A DNA stretch of 64,000 bases from Argyresthia goedartella (Eukaryota; Arthropoda; Insecta; Lepidoptera; Argyresthiidae): contig OX463836.1 in NCBI GenBank assembly GCA_949825045.1, forward strand, positions 9,999,829 through 10,063,828, read 5' to 3'. How positions within the stretch are numbered: the first letter of the stretch is position 1; each line of letters begins with the position of its first letter. Shown here in pieces: positions 21,501 through 31,749 of the stretch. The notes under the pieces are model-generated. The model worked only from the letters and a program-made list of their open reading frames with translations. It was not told the origin of the DNA and did not search any database. The position numbers were made by a program, and so were the translations under genes.

Positions 21501-21727
21501 TTCTTGAATTTCCTGGGGCATAGCGGGCATTCGGTGTCAGCTTGTGACATATGGGTGGGTATTTACTTACTTGAGCTATTTGCACTATAATTTTGTTGTT
21601 TAGCTCTCGGATAAGGGTAAGATTAATAAAAACAAGGGATTTTGTTGATAAATAAATGGGTCTAAAGGAAATAATATTAAAATTAAGTATTTTTGTGAAA
21701 AATATGTCTATTTGACGTGACAGCTGA
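18541..21727 (-). mobile_element. Non-LTR retrotransposon with C2H2 finger, RT and restriction-like endonuclease
   Basis: The 3.19-kb insertion lies in a MITE. Its 3' end (left) is a run of nine T on the plus strand, i.e. a short A-tail. Its 5' end is placed near 21727, where the interrupted MITE resumes (CACATAAACTACTATTATC). CCAT is present on both sides as a possible 4-bp target duplication. The single ORF, the C-terminal Cys/His cluster and the endonuclease place it among the early-branching RLE-type LINEs (R2/R4/NeSL/Utopia-like groups) rather than Jockey or RTE. I cannot name the clade without a tree. Confidence 0.85.
18620..21550 (-). pseudogene. RLE-type retrotransposon polyprotein with two in-frame stops
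   Basis: One frame of 976 codons runs from ATG (21548-21550) to the stop at 18620, broken only by TGA at 20486-20488 and TAA at 19961-19963. No frameshift occurs. Residues about 8-30 form a C2H2 finger (CPLCPRKFKKNGLQRHMRSAH spacing). RT motifs follow: PIGIGECLRRILSK, LLVDANNAFNAVNR, REGVTQGDPLAMPLYA and WYADDS. The C-terminal part has a Cys/His cluster (CDGCGNDNFNVDHALCCKTG) and a putative PD-(D/E)xK-like endonuclease (DIRVIDTDAPS, EEEKKRKY, FTPLVTSVDG). With both stops it cannot make a full protein unless they are read through, so I call it a young pseudogene. Confidence 0.85.
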
Positions 21728-22165
21728 CCATATATATAAGACACATAAACTACTATTATCTACACACGTATCATAAACCCTCTTTACTGCCTCTAAAAAC
21801 CGCACGTTAAGACCAGTATAATGTAAAACTATTTGGTAAAAACTCATTAATTATCTGAAAATTTGTACATTATGACGATAATGTACCAAAATTTGTCAAA
21901 TTATGACATTCAAATTTCGAACGCCGACGCCCGCCTGCGTGCCGCCCCTAGTTTGTCTGTGAAGTGGGTACTACTGAACAAGCTAAACAACTGCAGAGCA
22001 ATTATCAATGCCACAATGCCGGTCAAACATGCGGTTCCTGAACACATCAAAGAGAGCGATAAACTAGTGTATGTAACTTTACATAATTAGGCATCAATAC
22101 TCTCGAGTGATATTATTTTATATTGATAGGTCGAGTATTAATGCCCTCCATTATGTAGCAGTCAC
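21728..22165 (+). mobile_element. MITE family M1: resumed arm of copy 1 and copy 2
   Basis: Positions 21728-21755 are the displaced outer arm of copy 1 (CACATAAACTACTA). Copy 2 starts at 21756 with TTATCTACACACGTATCATA. It has the internal palindrome-like TACATTATGACGATAATGTA and ends near 22062 with part of the right terminal repeat deleted. The second hairpin follows to 22165. The two copies are therefore head-to-tail neighbours. Confidence 0.8.
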
Positions 22166-22823
22166 ATTTGTAACAAACAATACTTCAAGAAATAATAAAA
22201 AACACGTTCATATACTAATATGGTTCATCATAATATGGATCATATAGTTCTACAGGACATTTAAGAAGGTATCTATACTATCTGCACTAATCGAGATCTC
22301 TCTTGGAGGAGAACGGAAAGCAATTTATTTGATATTTTTTTCTGTGGAGGAGATCGGCTTTCTCCAAGATACCATCATTAGATCCTGACCTGGCGTCAGT
22401 GGGACCATTCGGAAGGTAAACCCTTTGAAACCAAAAAACAATTTTCTTAATCGGTTTATCTGTCTTTAAAAAACATAGATCGGTAGACGTTTAAAAGAAA
22501 GAAAGGGCCCAAGGCACTGTTTATGACTCTGCGAGCAACAACGGGTAAATAATAACCAAGTTAAACACTTTAAAAAACCGACTCCAAGTTCAAGCCCAAA
22601 TTCGCGATGCGAATGAAGTGTATGTACATGAAAAGTCCTCGTCAAAACTGTTGCTGCACGGAACCACAAACCAAAACGTTATCTGTGTTTAATTTTTTTG
22701 CATTTGTTGATTTTTCAAAAAGCGCTAATTCAATTTTGATACAATTTATATGGGAGCACCTCTGAACCTACCGATCAAAACAATCAAAATCGGTTCTTAA
22801 TTGACGGCGTAAAGGCGTAACAA
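22166..22823. other. Intron stretch with a short hairpin
   Basis: CTCTTGGAGGAGAACGG near 22310 pairs partly with sequence near 22365. Nothing else is recognised; the end leads into repeat family G. Confidence 0.3.
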
Positions 22824-23231
22824 ACAAAAAAAACCGGTCAAGTGCGAGTCTAAATCGCGCACGAAGGGTTCCGTACCACCGTTCAATGGAAGCGATGGTG
22901 TGGAGTGAATAGTTTGGATTTTACACAGCAAAATATTGTTTACAAAGTTATTGGTGCGGTTACTTTCACAGTCCATGTACGTAACCAGGTGCATCCATAA
23001 GTTTGTATGTGGTATTGAAAGAATTGTTGTATTGGAGCCCCCTTAAATATTTCTTTTATCCTGTTTTTTAGTATTTGTTGTTATAGCGGCAACATAAATA
23101 CATCATCTGTGAAAATTTCAACTCTCTAGCTAGCTAGGTTCTTGAGATACAGCCTGGTGACAGACGGACGGACGGACAGCGGAGTCTTAGTAATAGGGTC
23201 CCGTTTGGAACCCTTCGGGTACGGAACCCTA
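22824..23231 (-). repeat. Dispersed repeat family G, copy 1
   Basis: The minus strand begins TAGGGTTCCGTACCCGAAGG, includes GACTCCGCTGTCCGTCCGTC and AAATATTTAAGGGGGCTCC, and ends CTTCGTGCGCGATTTAGACT then CGCACTTGACCGG and a T run. It is nearly identical to 31350-31748 on the plus strand, so both moved recently. There is no coding region of known type. Confidence 0.85.
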
Positions 23232-23507
23232 AACAAAGAAATTCCTCTTTTTTGAAGTCAGTTAAAAAGTAGCGGCCACCGTCCACTGATGGCGGTGACG
23301 TTTCAATAAACGTCCGCAACGTGCCGCACATGGACAAGTTCTTTTCTATGTACTCGTCTCTGTCTTCGTGTCGTGCCTCTGTCTTGTCTGTCCAATGGGT
23401 GTCGCGCCTAAGCGACTTATCAGACAGTAGAGAGCCATTTAAACGAGCAGTTCTCGGAGGTTGAGGTGGTGGGCACTGGTGGGAACGAACCTGGTGGAAG
23501 CACAAAC

Positions 23508-23623
23508 CTGATAGTGACAGGTGTCATAAGCAGCACGGTGGTGACGTTGTCCAGAAACGTGGACAAGATGGCCGTGATCGCACACAAGAGGTTAATCAGC
23601 GGCCACATCTTGCCTTTGGTCAC
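23508..23623 (-). CDS. OCA2: OCA2 exon 3: ion-permease core helix with the DNVTT motif
   Basis: The 116-bp exon encodes VTKGKMWPLINLLCAITAIL followed by STFLDNVTTVLLMTPVTIR. FLDNVTT..L..TP is the most recognisable signature of this permease superfamily and lies in the re-entrant, substrate-binding part of the fold. The acceptor is TTGTTCCAG|GTGACC. The donor AG|GTTTGT is weaker than the others. The exon begins in phase 0 and ends two bases into an Arg codon that the next exon completes. It is bracketed by two pairs of inverted repeats, which could fold the pre-mRNA around it. Confidence 0.93.
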
Positions 23624-23914
23624 CTGGAACAAGATATTTAATTACATTTCATACATATTGTTAAAATACAGAACGAATGTAATGAAAACTAAAAAACGAG
23701 AGGGTGTAGAGAGCTAGCCTATCGCCGCAGCTACGGAGATTGAAGGTTTCCCATGATGTTGAAATTCAATGGTTTCCTCAATGAAATTGACTTATTTTGT
23801 CATTATACTATATCGTCAGATTTTGTGGAGAGTGTAACAATTTTAAATGTTTATATGATAATAATTTCGTTTATTCGCACTGTTATTTTACACAACACAT
23901 AGTAATAGTAGTTT

Positions 23915-24324
23915 ATGTGACTTATACATAACGGAGGGCATTAAAACTCGAGAGTGAGGCGAGTTTCATAATAATATCACGCGAGAGTTTAATGCCTAAT
24001 TATGTACAGTTACATACACTAGTTTATCTACACACATATCATCAGCTCTCTTTGATGTGTTCAGGAACCGCATGTTTGACCGGCATTGAGTTGTTTAGCT
24101 TGTTCTGTAGTACCAACTTCAGAGACAAAGTAGGGGCGACACGTAGGCGGGCGTCGGCGTTCGAAATTTGAATGTCATAATTTGTAGAACATTTACACAT
24201 TATGGTCATAATGTTCAATATTCAGATAAGAAATGAGTTTTTAAAAAGTAGTTTAACATTACGCTGATCGTTACGTGCGGTTTTTGGACGCAGTAAAGAG
24301 GGTTTATGATATGTGCATAGATAA
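23915..24324 (-). mobile_element. MITE family M1, copy 3
   Basis: The hairpin arms (about 23915-24020; GGAGGGCATTAAAACTCGAG and CGAGAGTTTAATGCCTAATT) are followed by the core 24024-24324, which is bounded by TTATCTACACACATATCATC and TATGTGCATAGATAA. It is inverted relative to copy 2 and lies on the other side of OCA2 exon 3. Confidence 0.85.
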
Positions 24325-25264
24325 AGAATTAAAAAAGTAAAAAAGGCCACACAAATTATGCAAGATTTGGTTCCCAGCGGCCGACCGACTTGTGGAGAAG
24401 CGAAGAATAAAGTTGGTGTAATCAAATTGTTTTCTTTGAGAAATTTGTTCAGAATGATGTCCCTAACAACCTCCTTAACTATCATAATTTCGTAATTTTA
24501 AAGGAAAGTTACATTAAAGACAAAACATTGCGCAACGGCGTACTTATCTCTAAATAAGAGATCTCATCTAGAAAACCGACTGAGAGAGTGAGAGGTAAGT
24601 GTTGAGCGGGGGTAGACTAATTGTGTACAGTTATACTACATAGACTAAATACATAAACATAATAATATATATTTCACCTGTTTATATATAACTATCTAAG
24701 CCTAACTATATAAACGAATACTTAAATACCGGTACCTATACCACATTTAATGTTATCTTCTAAGATTGTTCGGGTGATATTATTGTTGGTATACAATATT
24801 AATAATAAAAGGTGTAATCATATTTTAGGAAGAAATTAGAGACATCATTTTGATAAACTTTCACTGGGAAATCGATTTGGTCAGACCAAGTTTATTTTTG
24901 ACTTCTCCATACAAATCGCTCGGCTGCTAGGCCCAAAATCTATAAAAAACATCATGTTTTTGTTATTCCTTTCCAGAAATGATCAATTTTCATACTCTCT
25001 ACATAATTATTATTTATTTATTTACTTTAATTCCGGCACAGATCTAAATCATAAGATAGTGAACCTGGACTAATACCATAAATGTATTTATAACTGTAAA
25101 AAGTAAGCAACTGCGCATTAATTTTTATCAAAAACAATTACTTTAAAGTAACGTGAAACGGAGCCTATTTTTAAATACCCGTCAGAGGATATCGCGTCCT
25201 GACCGCCATTGTGACACTTCGATGTAAGGGATGGAGCTATGGGTCAGTCTCCCTTCCCTTTCCA
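24325..25264. other. Intron stretch without recognised feature
   Basis: AT-rich sequence. An 87-codon minus-strand frame at 24222-24485 is largely the antisense of the MITE and is not a gene. No repeat match elsewhere in the window. Confidence 0.3.
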
Positions 25265-25560
25265 AGCGGAAGAAAACTCACTTCATCATCATCATCAGCC
25301 TGCCAGGGGAATCACTGTTGGGTATAGGCCTCCTCATAAACACACCATTCCGCACGCTCCTGCGCAATCCGCCTCCATATTTCTTTCTTTCCCGCCACCC
25401 TCGCCACATCGTCGACTTTGCCTCCACTTGGCCACCACTCTGTCGCCGATCTGGTTCATCTTCCACCTTCTCGCCTTGCCAAGTGTCCTACCCACTTCCA
25501 CTTAAGCCGTGCTATCCGTTTATCATCCTTTCTCACTTCATTTAACTCACTTTATTTAAT
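25265..25560 (-). mobile_element. RTE-type LINE, C-terminal fragment
   Basis: The minus strand reads LKWKWVGHLARREGGR, then RSATEWWPSGGK and RIAQERAEWCVYEEAYTQQ, the characteristic tail of RTE reverse transcriptases. It contains stops and a frameshift. Related fragments are at 53936-54290 and, as short tails, at 29985-30125, 42545-42705 and 55155-55260. Confidence 0.75.
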
Positions 25561-25977
25561 CTGTGGCAGAGATTGCTGCTTAGCTCTGTCCTGTGGTATT
25601 TGCCCTTAAATACAGCGAGTTCCGAAAGAAGCTAACAGCACAAAATCTTCGATCAAACTACTCACGCACATGACTCCATTCCGAATGGGAAATGGCGTCC
25701 ATCACAGCCTAACCTTACTCATTCGGAACGCTTTGAACCAGATGTAGACATTGACACTGACAGAGAGACAAACCATTATAACAACATTTTTGCTCACGTC
25801 CGGAGGAGATACTTGGAACCTACAGCCCTTCACGTCGGGTAGTGCTAAGGAGCACATAAACACTAAAATTTGCAGGTTTGCGAAAGGGAACCTGTCTAAA
25901 TACAGTGAAATCTAAAAAAAACACGTGACATTGGCAAAATTAACCTAGATGTTAGACCGCCATTATTTAAGAAATAT
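25561..25977. other. Intron stretch without recognised feature
   Basis: Nothing recognised. Confidence 0.3.
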
Positions 25978-26418
25978 TATAGTAGTTTATGTGACTGCTA
26001 TACATATAATGGAGGGCATTAATACTCGAGTATTCATAATAATATCACTCGAGAGTTTAAATGCCTAATTATGTACCTCTACATACACTAGTTTATCTAC
26101 ACACATATCATAAGCTCTCTTTGATGTGTTCAGGAACCGCATGTTCGACCGGCATGGTGGCATTGATCATTGTTCTGCAGTTGTTTAGCTTATTCTTTAG
26201 TACCAACTTCACAGACAAACTAGGGGCGGCACGCAGGCGGGCATCGGCGGCGTTCAAAATTTGAAAGTCATAATTTGACAATTTTTTGTACATTATGGTC
26301 ATAATGTACAAATTTTCAGATAAGAAATTAGTTTTTTCCAAATAGTTTTACATTATGCTTGTCTTAACGTGCGGTTTTTAGATGCAGTAAAGAGGGTTTA
26401 TGATACGTGTGTAGATAA
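25978..26418 (-). mobile_element. MITE family M1, copy 4
   Basis: The core 26093-26418 has both terminal repeats (TTATCTACACACATATCATA and GATACGTGTGTAGATAA), the central TACATTATGGTCATAATGTA palindrome, and the outer hairpin at 25978-26092. It is one of the two most complete copies. Confidence 0.88.
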
Positions 26419-26902
26419 ATAATAATATAATATTTTTTTTTGTTTCGCGTGAATACAGATAAAATGTTAATTGCAATGAACAATATTGAGCACCAGGAGT
26501 GGCTGGTTGTTGTTTTAAATTGAATTAACTCGGAAGAAGATAGCTTTGACGATGAGAGTAGCACAGCAGACAGACGTCAATGTCACTTTTGATTGCTCGC
26601 TCACAGTACTAACTGTCAAAATCGAATAGTACGGGCTATATAATGATGTCCGAATTAATTTTTTTTTAGAGTTTCATATACTTATTAAACGTCATACTGT
26701 CATTTATGACGTCATAGCTAAGATTTTCATCAGAGCAGTCATTGTCGCGCTAACGGTGACTCGGAATGGCCTCAGTAGCGATATTATCGATTATATTGCG
26801 ACTCGGAACGCGCTGCTAGAAGTGTTAAAATTTCATTCAAGACGTCATTGCCGCTGAAGGGTGTTTGCGCGCCAAAAATTAAAAATTCTTTATTTTCTGG
26901 TA
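26419..26902. other. Intron stretch before the hAT element
   Basis: Unique-looking sequence. Its last eight bases form the left target duplication of the hAT element. No gene is seen. Confidence 0.3.
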
Positions 26903-27205
26903 CTACTGACCAGGGTTGGAAAAAAAACAGTTTTTTTTATTAATAACAAAACATCCTGTTTAAAACAAAAAAATTAAAAAAACATGTTTTTAACTAATTT
27001 TTAACTATGTTTTTTACAAAGCTGTTTTAAATATGTTTAAAACATGTTTAAAACATGTTTAAAACATTGTTTAAAAATTTTGTTTATGTACCGGATTGGT
27101 ATGCGTTATAATAAGCAGGTATAAGTATAATAAATTAAACAGCTATATTCAAATCTTTTCATAATATTTTTAATGAGAGTAAATAGACATAAAAACAACT
27201 AGCAA

Positions 27206-28752
27206 TCAATCATCCACATCTCCATCTTCAGGCAATGAACTGCCTAGATTTAGTGACCTCATCATGGTTACTAATTTGGCGGCTTTTTCAGTCCCTAGAC
27301 GGTTTCGCACTTTACTGTGCACTAGCCCAAATGAAGAGAATAATCTTTCTATTCCGGCCGATGAAGCAGTAGCTGAGAATAGTTGAGTTGTAAGTATTGT
27401 GGTACTATTATCTATTTTAGACCCAAATGATTTCCACCACAGATACACGTGAGTTATTTTTAACAGATCATCCTTAAATAGATATTCCTTAAAAGGAAAT
27501 GTTTTTGCCCGATATGCAAGGACATCTCTCATAGCCTGAGGACTGTGCGAATCTATGAATTCCATAGCTGTTGTGTCTTCTTCTTCCGTTAAACCAGCAC
27601 CACTATATTTGGGGTCTAGTAAATAAGCTGCAAAGTGTGCTGGTGTCATTGCAGCGTTATACCTTGCTTCAAGCTTCCTTTGTTCTTCTTGTGACCATTC
27701 CAATGACAAAAGTGTTTTCCATATGTCGGTACATTCACTTAAAGCACACATTTCCTTCTGCATGCGATCGAGGGCAACTGATATTTTTTTAAGCTTAGTT
27801 TTATAGAGCTCTATGTTTTCTTTTAACTCCATATCTTGAACACTTCTTACAATCGTCAAGTCTAATACAGACCTGTGTTCGCTGCATATTTTCTCAAGAC
27901 AGTGCCAGTTACTGGTATAGGATTCAAGACAGTCTGCCAAGGTATTCCAACGCACATCCTGAGGAATAACAAGTGCTTTCCCACCGGCTTCCCTGTACTT
28001 GGCTGCCGGAAAATGGTGATATTTAAAATATTTTATAATATCTTTCACCTTCTTTTTTATGTCCCCTTCTGCTACAATATCCTTGGCGAATAAATTCAAA
28101 AGATGGGCTGAGCAACCATATGTGATAACATCCCCAATCTCGTTGTCCTCCAACTCAGCCAATTGCCTTCTCATCTTTGCCATATTGGCGGCATTGTCAG
28201 TAACAAAGCTTCGAATATGACAACCAAAACTTTGACATGCTTTTATGCTATCTACTGCTAGGGTCAGAAGGTAATCACCAGTGTGACTTTTGTCCTTGGT
28301 ATCAATCGTATTTATGAGATACACCTTACCTTTACCGTCATCTTCAATGGTTGTCACACTAGCACAAACAATAGGCTCGTTGCGTATGTTGCTCCAACCA
28401 TCCAATGCCATACAAACCACTTTATTTTTCAAACTATTTTTCATATTTGATTTCGTACTTTCATAAACTTCGTCTAGTAATTTACCGGCAATTTGTTTTC
28501 TATTAGGTGGCAAATACCCTGGTCGCAATATTTGCGTCAGCTTAATAAACTCTGGATGCTCGACATGACGAAATGGAGTGTTGGTTGCAAAAAAGAATTT
28601 TGCCAACTGTTTATCAATGTTTTGTTTATCTTTTTCTGATGTTTTCACTACAAACCGAGACATCATTGAAATTGGTGAATCCTCAAATTTTGTTTTTTTC
28701 GCGATAGGTTCATCACTGACAGCCACCTGGATCATTTCTCTTTCTTCGTTAT
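27206..28752 (-). CDS. hAT transposase, exon 2 (catalytic and dimerisation domains)
   Basis: The exon adds 515 residues after a split Asp codon and ends at a stop in 27206-27208. Visible hAT features in order are: KVVCMALDGWSNIRNE (first catalytic Asp), SFVTDNAANMAKMR (second Asp), a C-x-x-H segment (YGCSAHLLNLFAKD), and near the C-terminus SSAGIERLFSSFGLVHSKVR, the hAT dimerisation block containing the ERxFS signature. No stop or frameshift is present. The acceptor is CTACTTTTTAACAG|ATAACG. With exon 1 the protein is about 590 residues, normal for the family. It cuts and pastes the element using the CAGGGTTGG ends. Confidence 0.93.
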
Positions 28753-29240
28753 CTGTTAAAAAGTAGATAATATTAATATTAGCGAAAATAGTCTGAAAAA
28801 CTTCCTAAACATTTCTAAAAAAGATTTCTAGTGTCACCCAAATCATCCTGATCTATTATTATTATTGGCTTTTCGAAAATAAATAAGAAAAACATTTACA
28901 GTCAGCAAGCTCTTTATTTTATAGCTTCATGTGACGCAAATGGGACAATTATGATCGGCCACCAATCAACGTGGGGATTATGATTTGGTTCGGCAAGCCA
29001 TGACGCTATATTATTATTATTTTTGAAGGACGCTTTGACATAAAACCAAGTGGAGGAGCTGCCAAGCATACACGTAGCTTTAAAATTAAAACGAAGGATC
29101 GCATGCACGAAAACTGTCCTGCTCCTATAACGCTTTAATTTTATACTTGTCCAGTCCACCCCGGTACGTACGACTACTAATCGTACATACTCACACCCTT
29201 TGATAATCATGATCATGAACAAACTTATTTACTTACTTAC
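28753..29240 (-). other. Intron of the hAT transposase
   Basis: The 488-bp intron has donor GTAAGTAAGT and acceptor TTTTTAACAG. A 102-codon frame inside (28914-29222) ends FKNNNNIASWLAEPNHNPHV followed by DWWPIIIVPFASHEAIK. It is not needed for the transposase frame and has no family I know. Confidence 0.7.
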
Positions 29241-29466
29241 CTTCGTCACTAGTTGAATCACATAAAACTTCCGGTCTCAAGTCTCGTGAAGTCGATGGAC
29301 GACATGAATATACAGAACAGTTTTGAAGATGTGTTTTCATCCGGGCAATTAGCCCAACCAAATCTTTATGGCAATACTTGCACTTTACTCGCGGTGATTT
29401 TGCACCACTTCCAGAACTAAAAGGACTGTAATGCCGCCAAAGCGGATCCTTTTTACGCCCTGTCAT
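29241..29466 (-). CDS. hAT transposase, exon 1 (BED zinc finger)
   Basis: The exon starts at ATG 29464-29466 and encodes TGRKKDPLWRHYSPFS followed by a BED-type finger: W at the start, VKCKYCHKDL, and HLQNC, giving C-x2-C...H-x4-C. It ends ...STSDEG at donor GAAG|GTAAGTAAGT. Joining to 28752 restores the frame as ...STSDEDNEERE. BED fingers bind the subterminal repeats of hAT elements. Confidence 0.9.
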
Positions 29467-29984
29467 AATATTGAATTGTTTTATCTATCACACACACCAC
29501 ACAACACAAGCAAGCAGGCAGGACCAATTTTCAGCTTTGGAATCTCAGATTGGGTGAGTTAGCTTTACCCCACCCACCCAAACACAAAAACGTACCCACA
29601 CATATACACTTTTCTCATTGCTTTCACTCAAGTATCGTCTGTCCGTACACAACACACACACACCGCCTCACCTCACTCAATCGCTTGCCCAGATATTTAT
29701 TTTTGGGGAAATCCCCGCCATCGCCAGTGAAAATTCAATGCCACTTGGATGCGTTCAATAATTACAAAATTGAAAATTACGGTACGTTCCGTAGAACAAA
29801 AGAAAATAAACAGTGTTTTTTATGTGTGTTTAAAACACGTTTAAAACAAATTGTTTTAAAACAAGTTTTAAACACGAGTGTTTTTTTCTCTGTGTTTTAA
29901 ACACTGTTTAAAACTCTTGTTTAAAACAATTGTTTAAAACAATGCCAACCCTGCTACTGACATATTTTCTGTAAATATTCATAT

Positions 29985-30125
29985 GATGGATGGAGTGATG
30001 AGTTGGGTCTATGGGACAAGGAGTGGAGGGAGACCGCTCAGGATCGGATAGAGTGGAAGAGGGGGAGAGAGGCCTTTGCCCAGCAGTGGGACATGGTGGG
30101 CTCGTAATAATAATAATAATAATTA
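29985..30125 (+). mobile_element. RTE-type LINE 3' tail
   Basis: It reads DRIEWKRGREAFAQQWDMVG, the RTE C-terminal tail, followed by GCTCGTAATAATAATAATAA. Similar tails are at 42545-42705 and 55155-55260. Confidence 0.65.
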
Positions 30126-30169
30126 ATATACGCTCGTCTGTTCTATGTGGATATTGTTTCGGAGGCTTC

Positions 30170-30425
30170 CGTGTTTCGGATGACACGTTAAGCTATAGGT
30201 CCCAGCTACTATCGCTAGTCGGTGGCAGTAGTCGTGAAGCTGTGTCAGAGGCCCTAATAGGGCAGTTTGATAACTTCTGACAGTCGGGTTGGCCCCTAGC
30301 CCGACACCCCTCCATCAACCCGCACTGAGCCAGCGTGGTGGATTATGGCTCAATTTTACTCTTATCTGGGTAAAGGCTCATGTCCCTCGGTGGGGACATT
30401 AAAGGGCTACATTTATTATTTTATT
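30170..30425 (+). repeat. Dispersed repeat family C, full copy
   Basis: It begins GTGTTTCGGATGACACGTTA and passes through CAGTCGGGTTGGCCCCTAGC, CATCAACCCGCACTGAGCCA and TCCCTCGGTGGGGACATTAA, ending TTTATTATTTTATT. A nearly full inverted copy is at 41266-41505, and a partial one at 33478-33625. Confidence 0.7.
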
Positions 30426-30515
30426 ATGAGAAAACATTATTTTTTGCCACTTCTCCACATTGGACCACTGTGGGATAAGAAGGGCGAAGAAACTCCTACA
30501 GATTGATTTTAAGGT
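30425..30515 (-). repeat. LINE 3' UTR (same family as 285-1335)
   Basis: On the minus strand it matches 1190-1265, with a decayed stem-loop. It is cut at 30515 by family G repeat DNA. The ORF part of probably the same insertion resumes at 31750 on the same strand. Confidence 0.6.
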
Positions 30516-30980
30516 CTTTTTAAGGGTTCCATACCCGAACCGAAGGGTGCCAAACGGGACCCTATATATTACTAAGACTCCGCTATCCGTCTGTCTGTCT
30601 GTCCGTCTGTCACCAGGCTGTATCTCATGAAACGTGATAATTAGACAGTTAAAATTTTCACAGATGATGTATTTCTGTTGCCGCTATAACAACAAATACT
30701 TACTAAAAACCGAATAAAATAAATATTTAAGGGGGCTCCCATACAACAAACGTTTTTTTTTCCTCATTTTTGCTCGATATCGATAGCGGCAATAGGTAGA
30801 CGCTTGAAATATTCATAGAATATCAAGTTGTTCACTTTCAAAATAAATAATTAAATTAAAATAAAACAAATATTTAAGGGGGGCTTCCATACAACAGACA
30901 TGTTTTTTGCCGTTTTTATAGATAATGGTACGGAACCCTTCGTGAGCGAGTCCGACTTGCAATTGGCCGGCTTTTTTTAA
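30516..30980 (+). repeat. Dispersed repeat family G, copy 2
   Basis: It starts AGGGTTCCATACCCGAACCG and holds two partial copies of TTAAGGGGG(C/G)CTCC...CATACAACA, so it is probably two overlapping members. It ends AACCCTTCGTGAGCGAGTCC then the CGACTTGCAATTGGCCGGC tip. Confidence 0.75.
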
Positions 30981-31349
30981 ATATAGGTTTTGTTTAACTA
31001 GAACCAATTTAAAACATTTGCATGAAATTAAAATAGACACCAACAAAATATTATCCACAAACGCTTCGTCAAAATAATTAGACAAACATCAATCAAAAAG
31101 TATGAAATGTCAAAACCTATAAAATTCAAGGAATACACCGCCCCGGGACATTTCCGTTCCAAAGGTTCTAATATCGCGGGCAGCATTATCTACCACGCTG
31201 CAAAGCCAGTGATATCCTCAAATACAAATATAATTAGTCATTATTAATACAAACGTATAAAGCGTGTTCTATGTTGAGTTAGATTAACACCATGCACTCT
31301 TGTCATTTATGTATTCTTGAATATTGTAATATATATTTTAGATAGTGTT
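30981..31349. other. Intron stretch between two family G copies
   Basis: Nothing recognised. Confidence 0.3.
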
Positions 31350-31748
31350 TTAGGGTTCCCTACCCAACGGGTAAGAACGGAACCCTATTACTAAGACTTC
31401 GCTGTCCGTCCGTCTGTCAACAGGCTGTATCTCAAGAACCTAGCTAGCTAGAGAGTTGAAATTTTCACAGATTATGTATTTCTGTTGCCGCTATAACAAC
31501 AAATACTAAAAAACAGGATAAAAGAAATATTTAAGGGGGCTCCCATACAACAATTCTTTCAATACCACATACAAACTTATGGATGCACCTGGTTACGTAC
31601 ATGGAGTGTGAAAGTAACCGCACCAATAACTTTGTAAACAATATTTTGCTGTGTAAAATCCAAACTATTCACTCCACACCATCGCTTCCATTGAACGGTG
31701 GTACGGAACCCTTCGTGCGCGATTTAGACTCGCACTTGACCGGTTTTT
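31350..31748 (+). repeat. Dispersed repeat family G, copy 3
   Basis: It is nearly identical to 22824-23231 in inverted orientation over its whole length, including the unusual interior (ATACCACATACAAACTTATG, CTATTCACTCCACACCATCG). It lies immediately before resumed LINE sequence at 31750. Confidence 0.85.
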
Positions 31749-31749
31749 T

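Larger units (their letters stand above)
26903..29961 (-). mobile_element. Complete hAT DNA transposon with 8-bp target duplications
   Basis: The element spans 26911-29953 (3043 bp). It is flanked by perfect duplications of CTACTGAC (26903-26910 and 29954-29961). The ends read CAGGGTTGGA and, on the minus strand, CAGGGTTGGC, the classic hAT terminus. Both subterminal regions carry clusters of TGTTTAAAAC-type motifs (about 26955-27080 and 29820-29943), plausible transposase binding sites. The transposase gene is open in two exons. All structural parts needed for transposition appear present. Confidence 0.95.

Noticed and set aside
28914..29222. 102-codon open frame as a separate gene
   Set aside because: It lies entirely in the transposase intron, which has good splice borders, and shows no recognisable domain.
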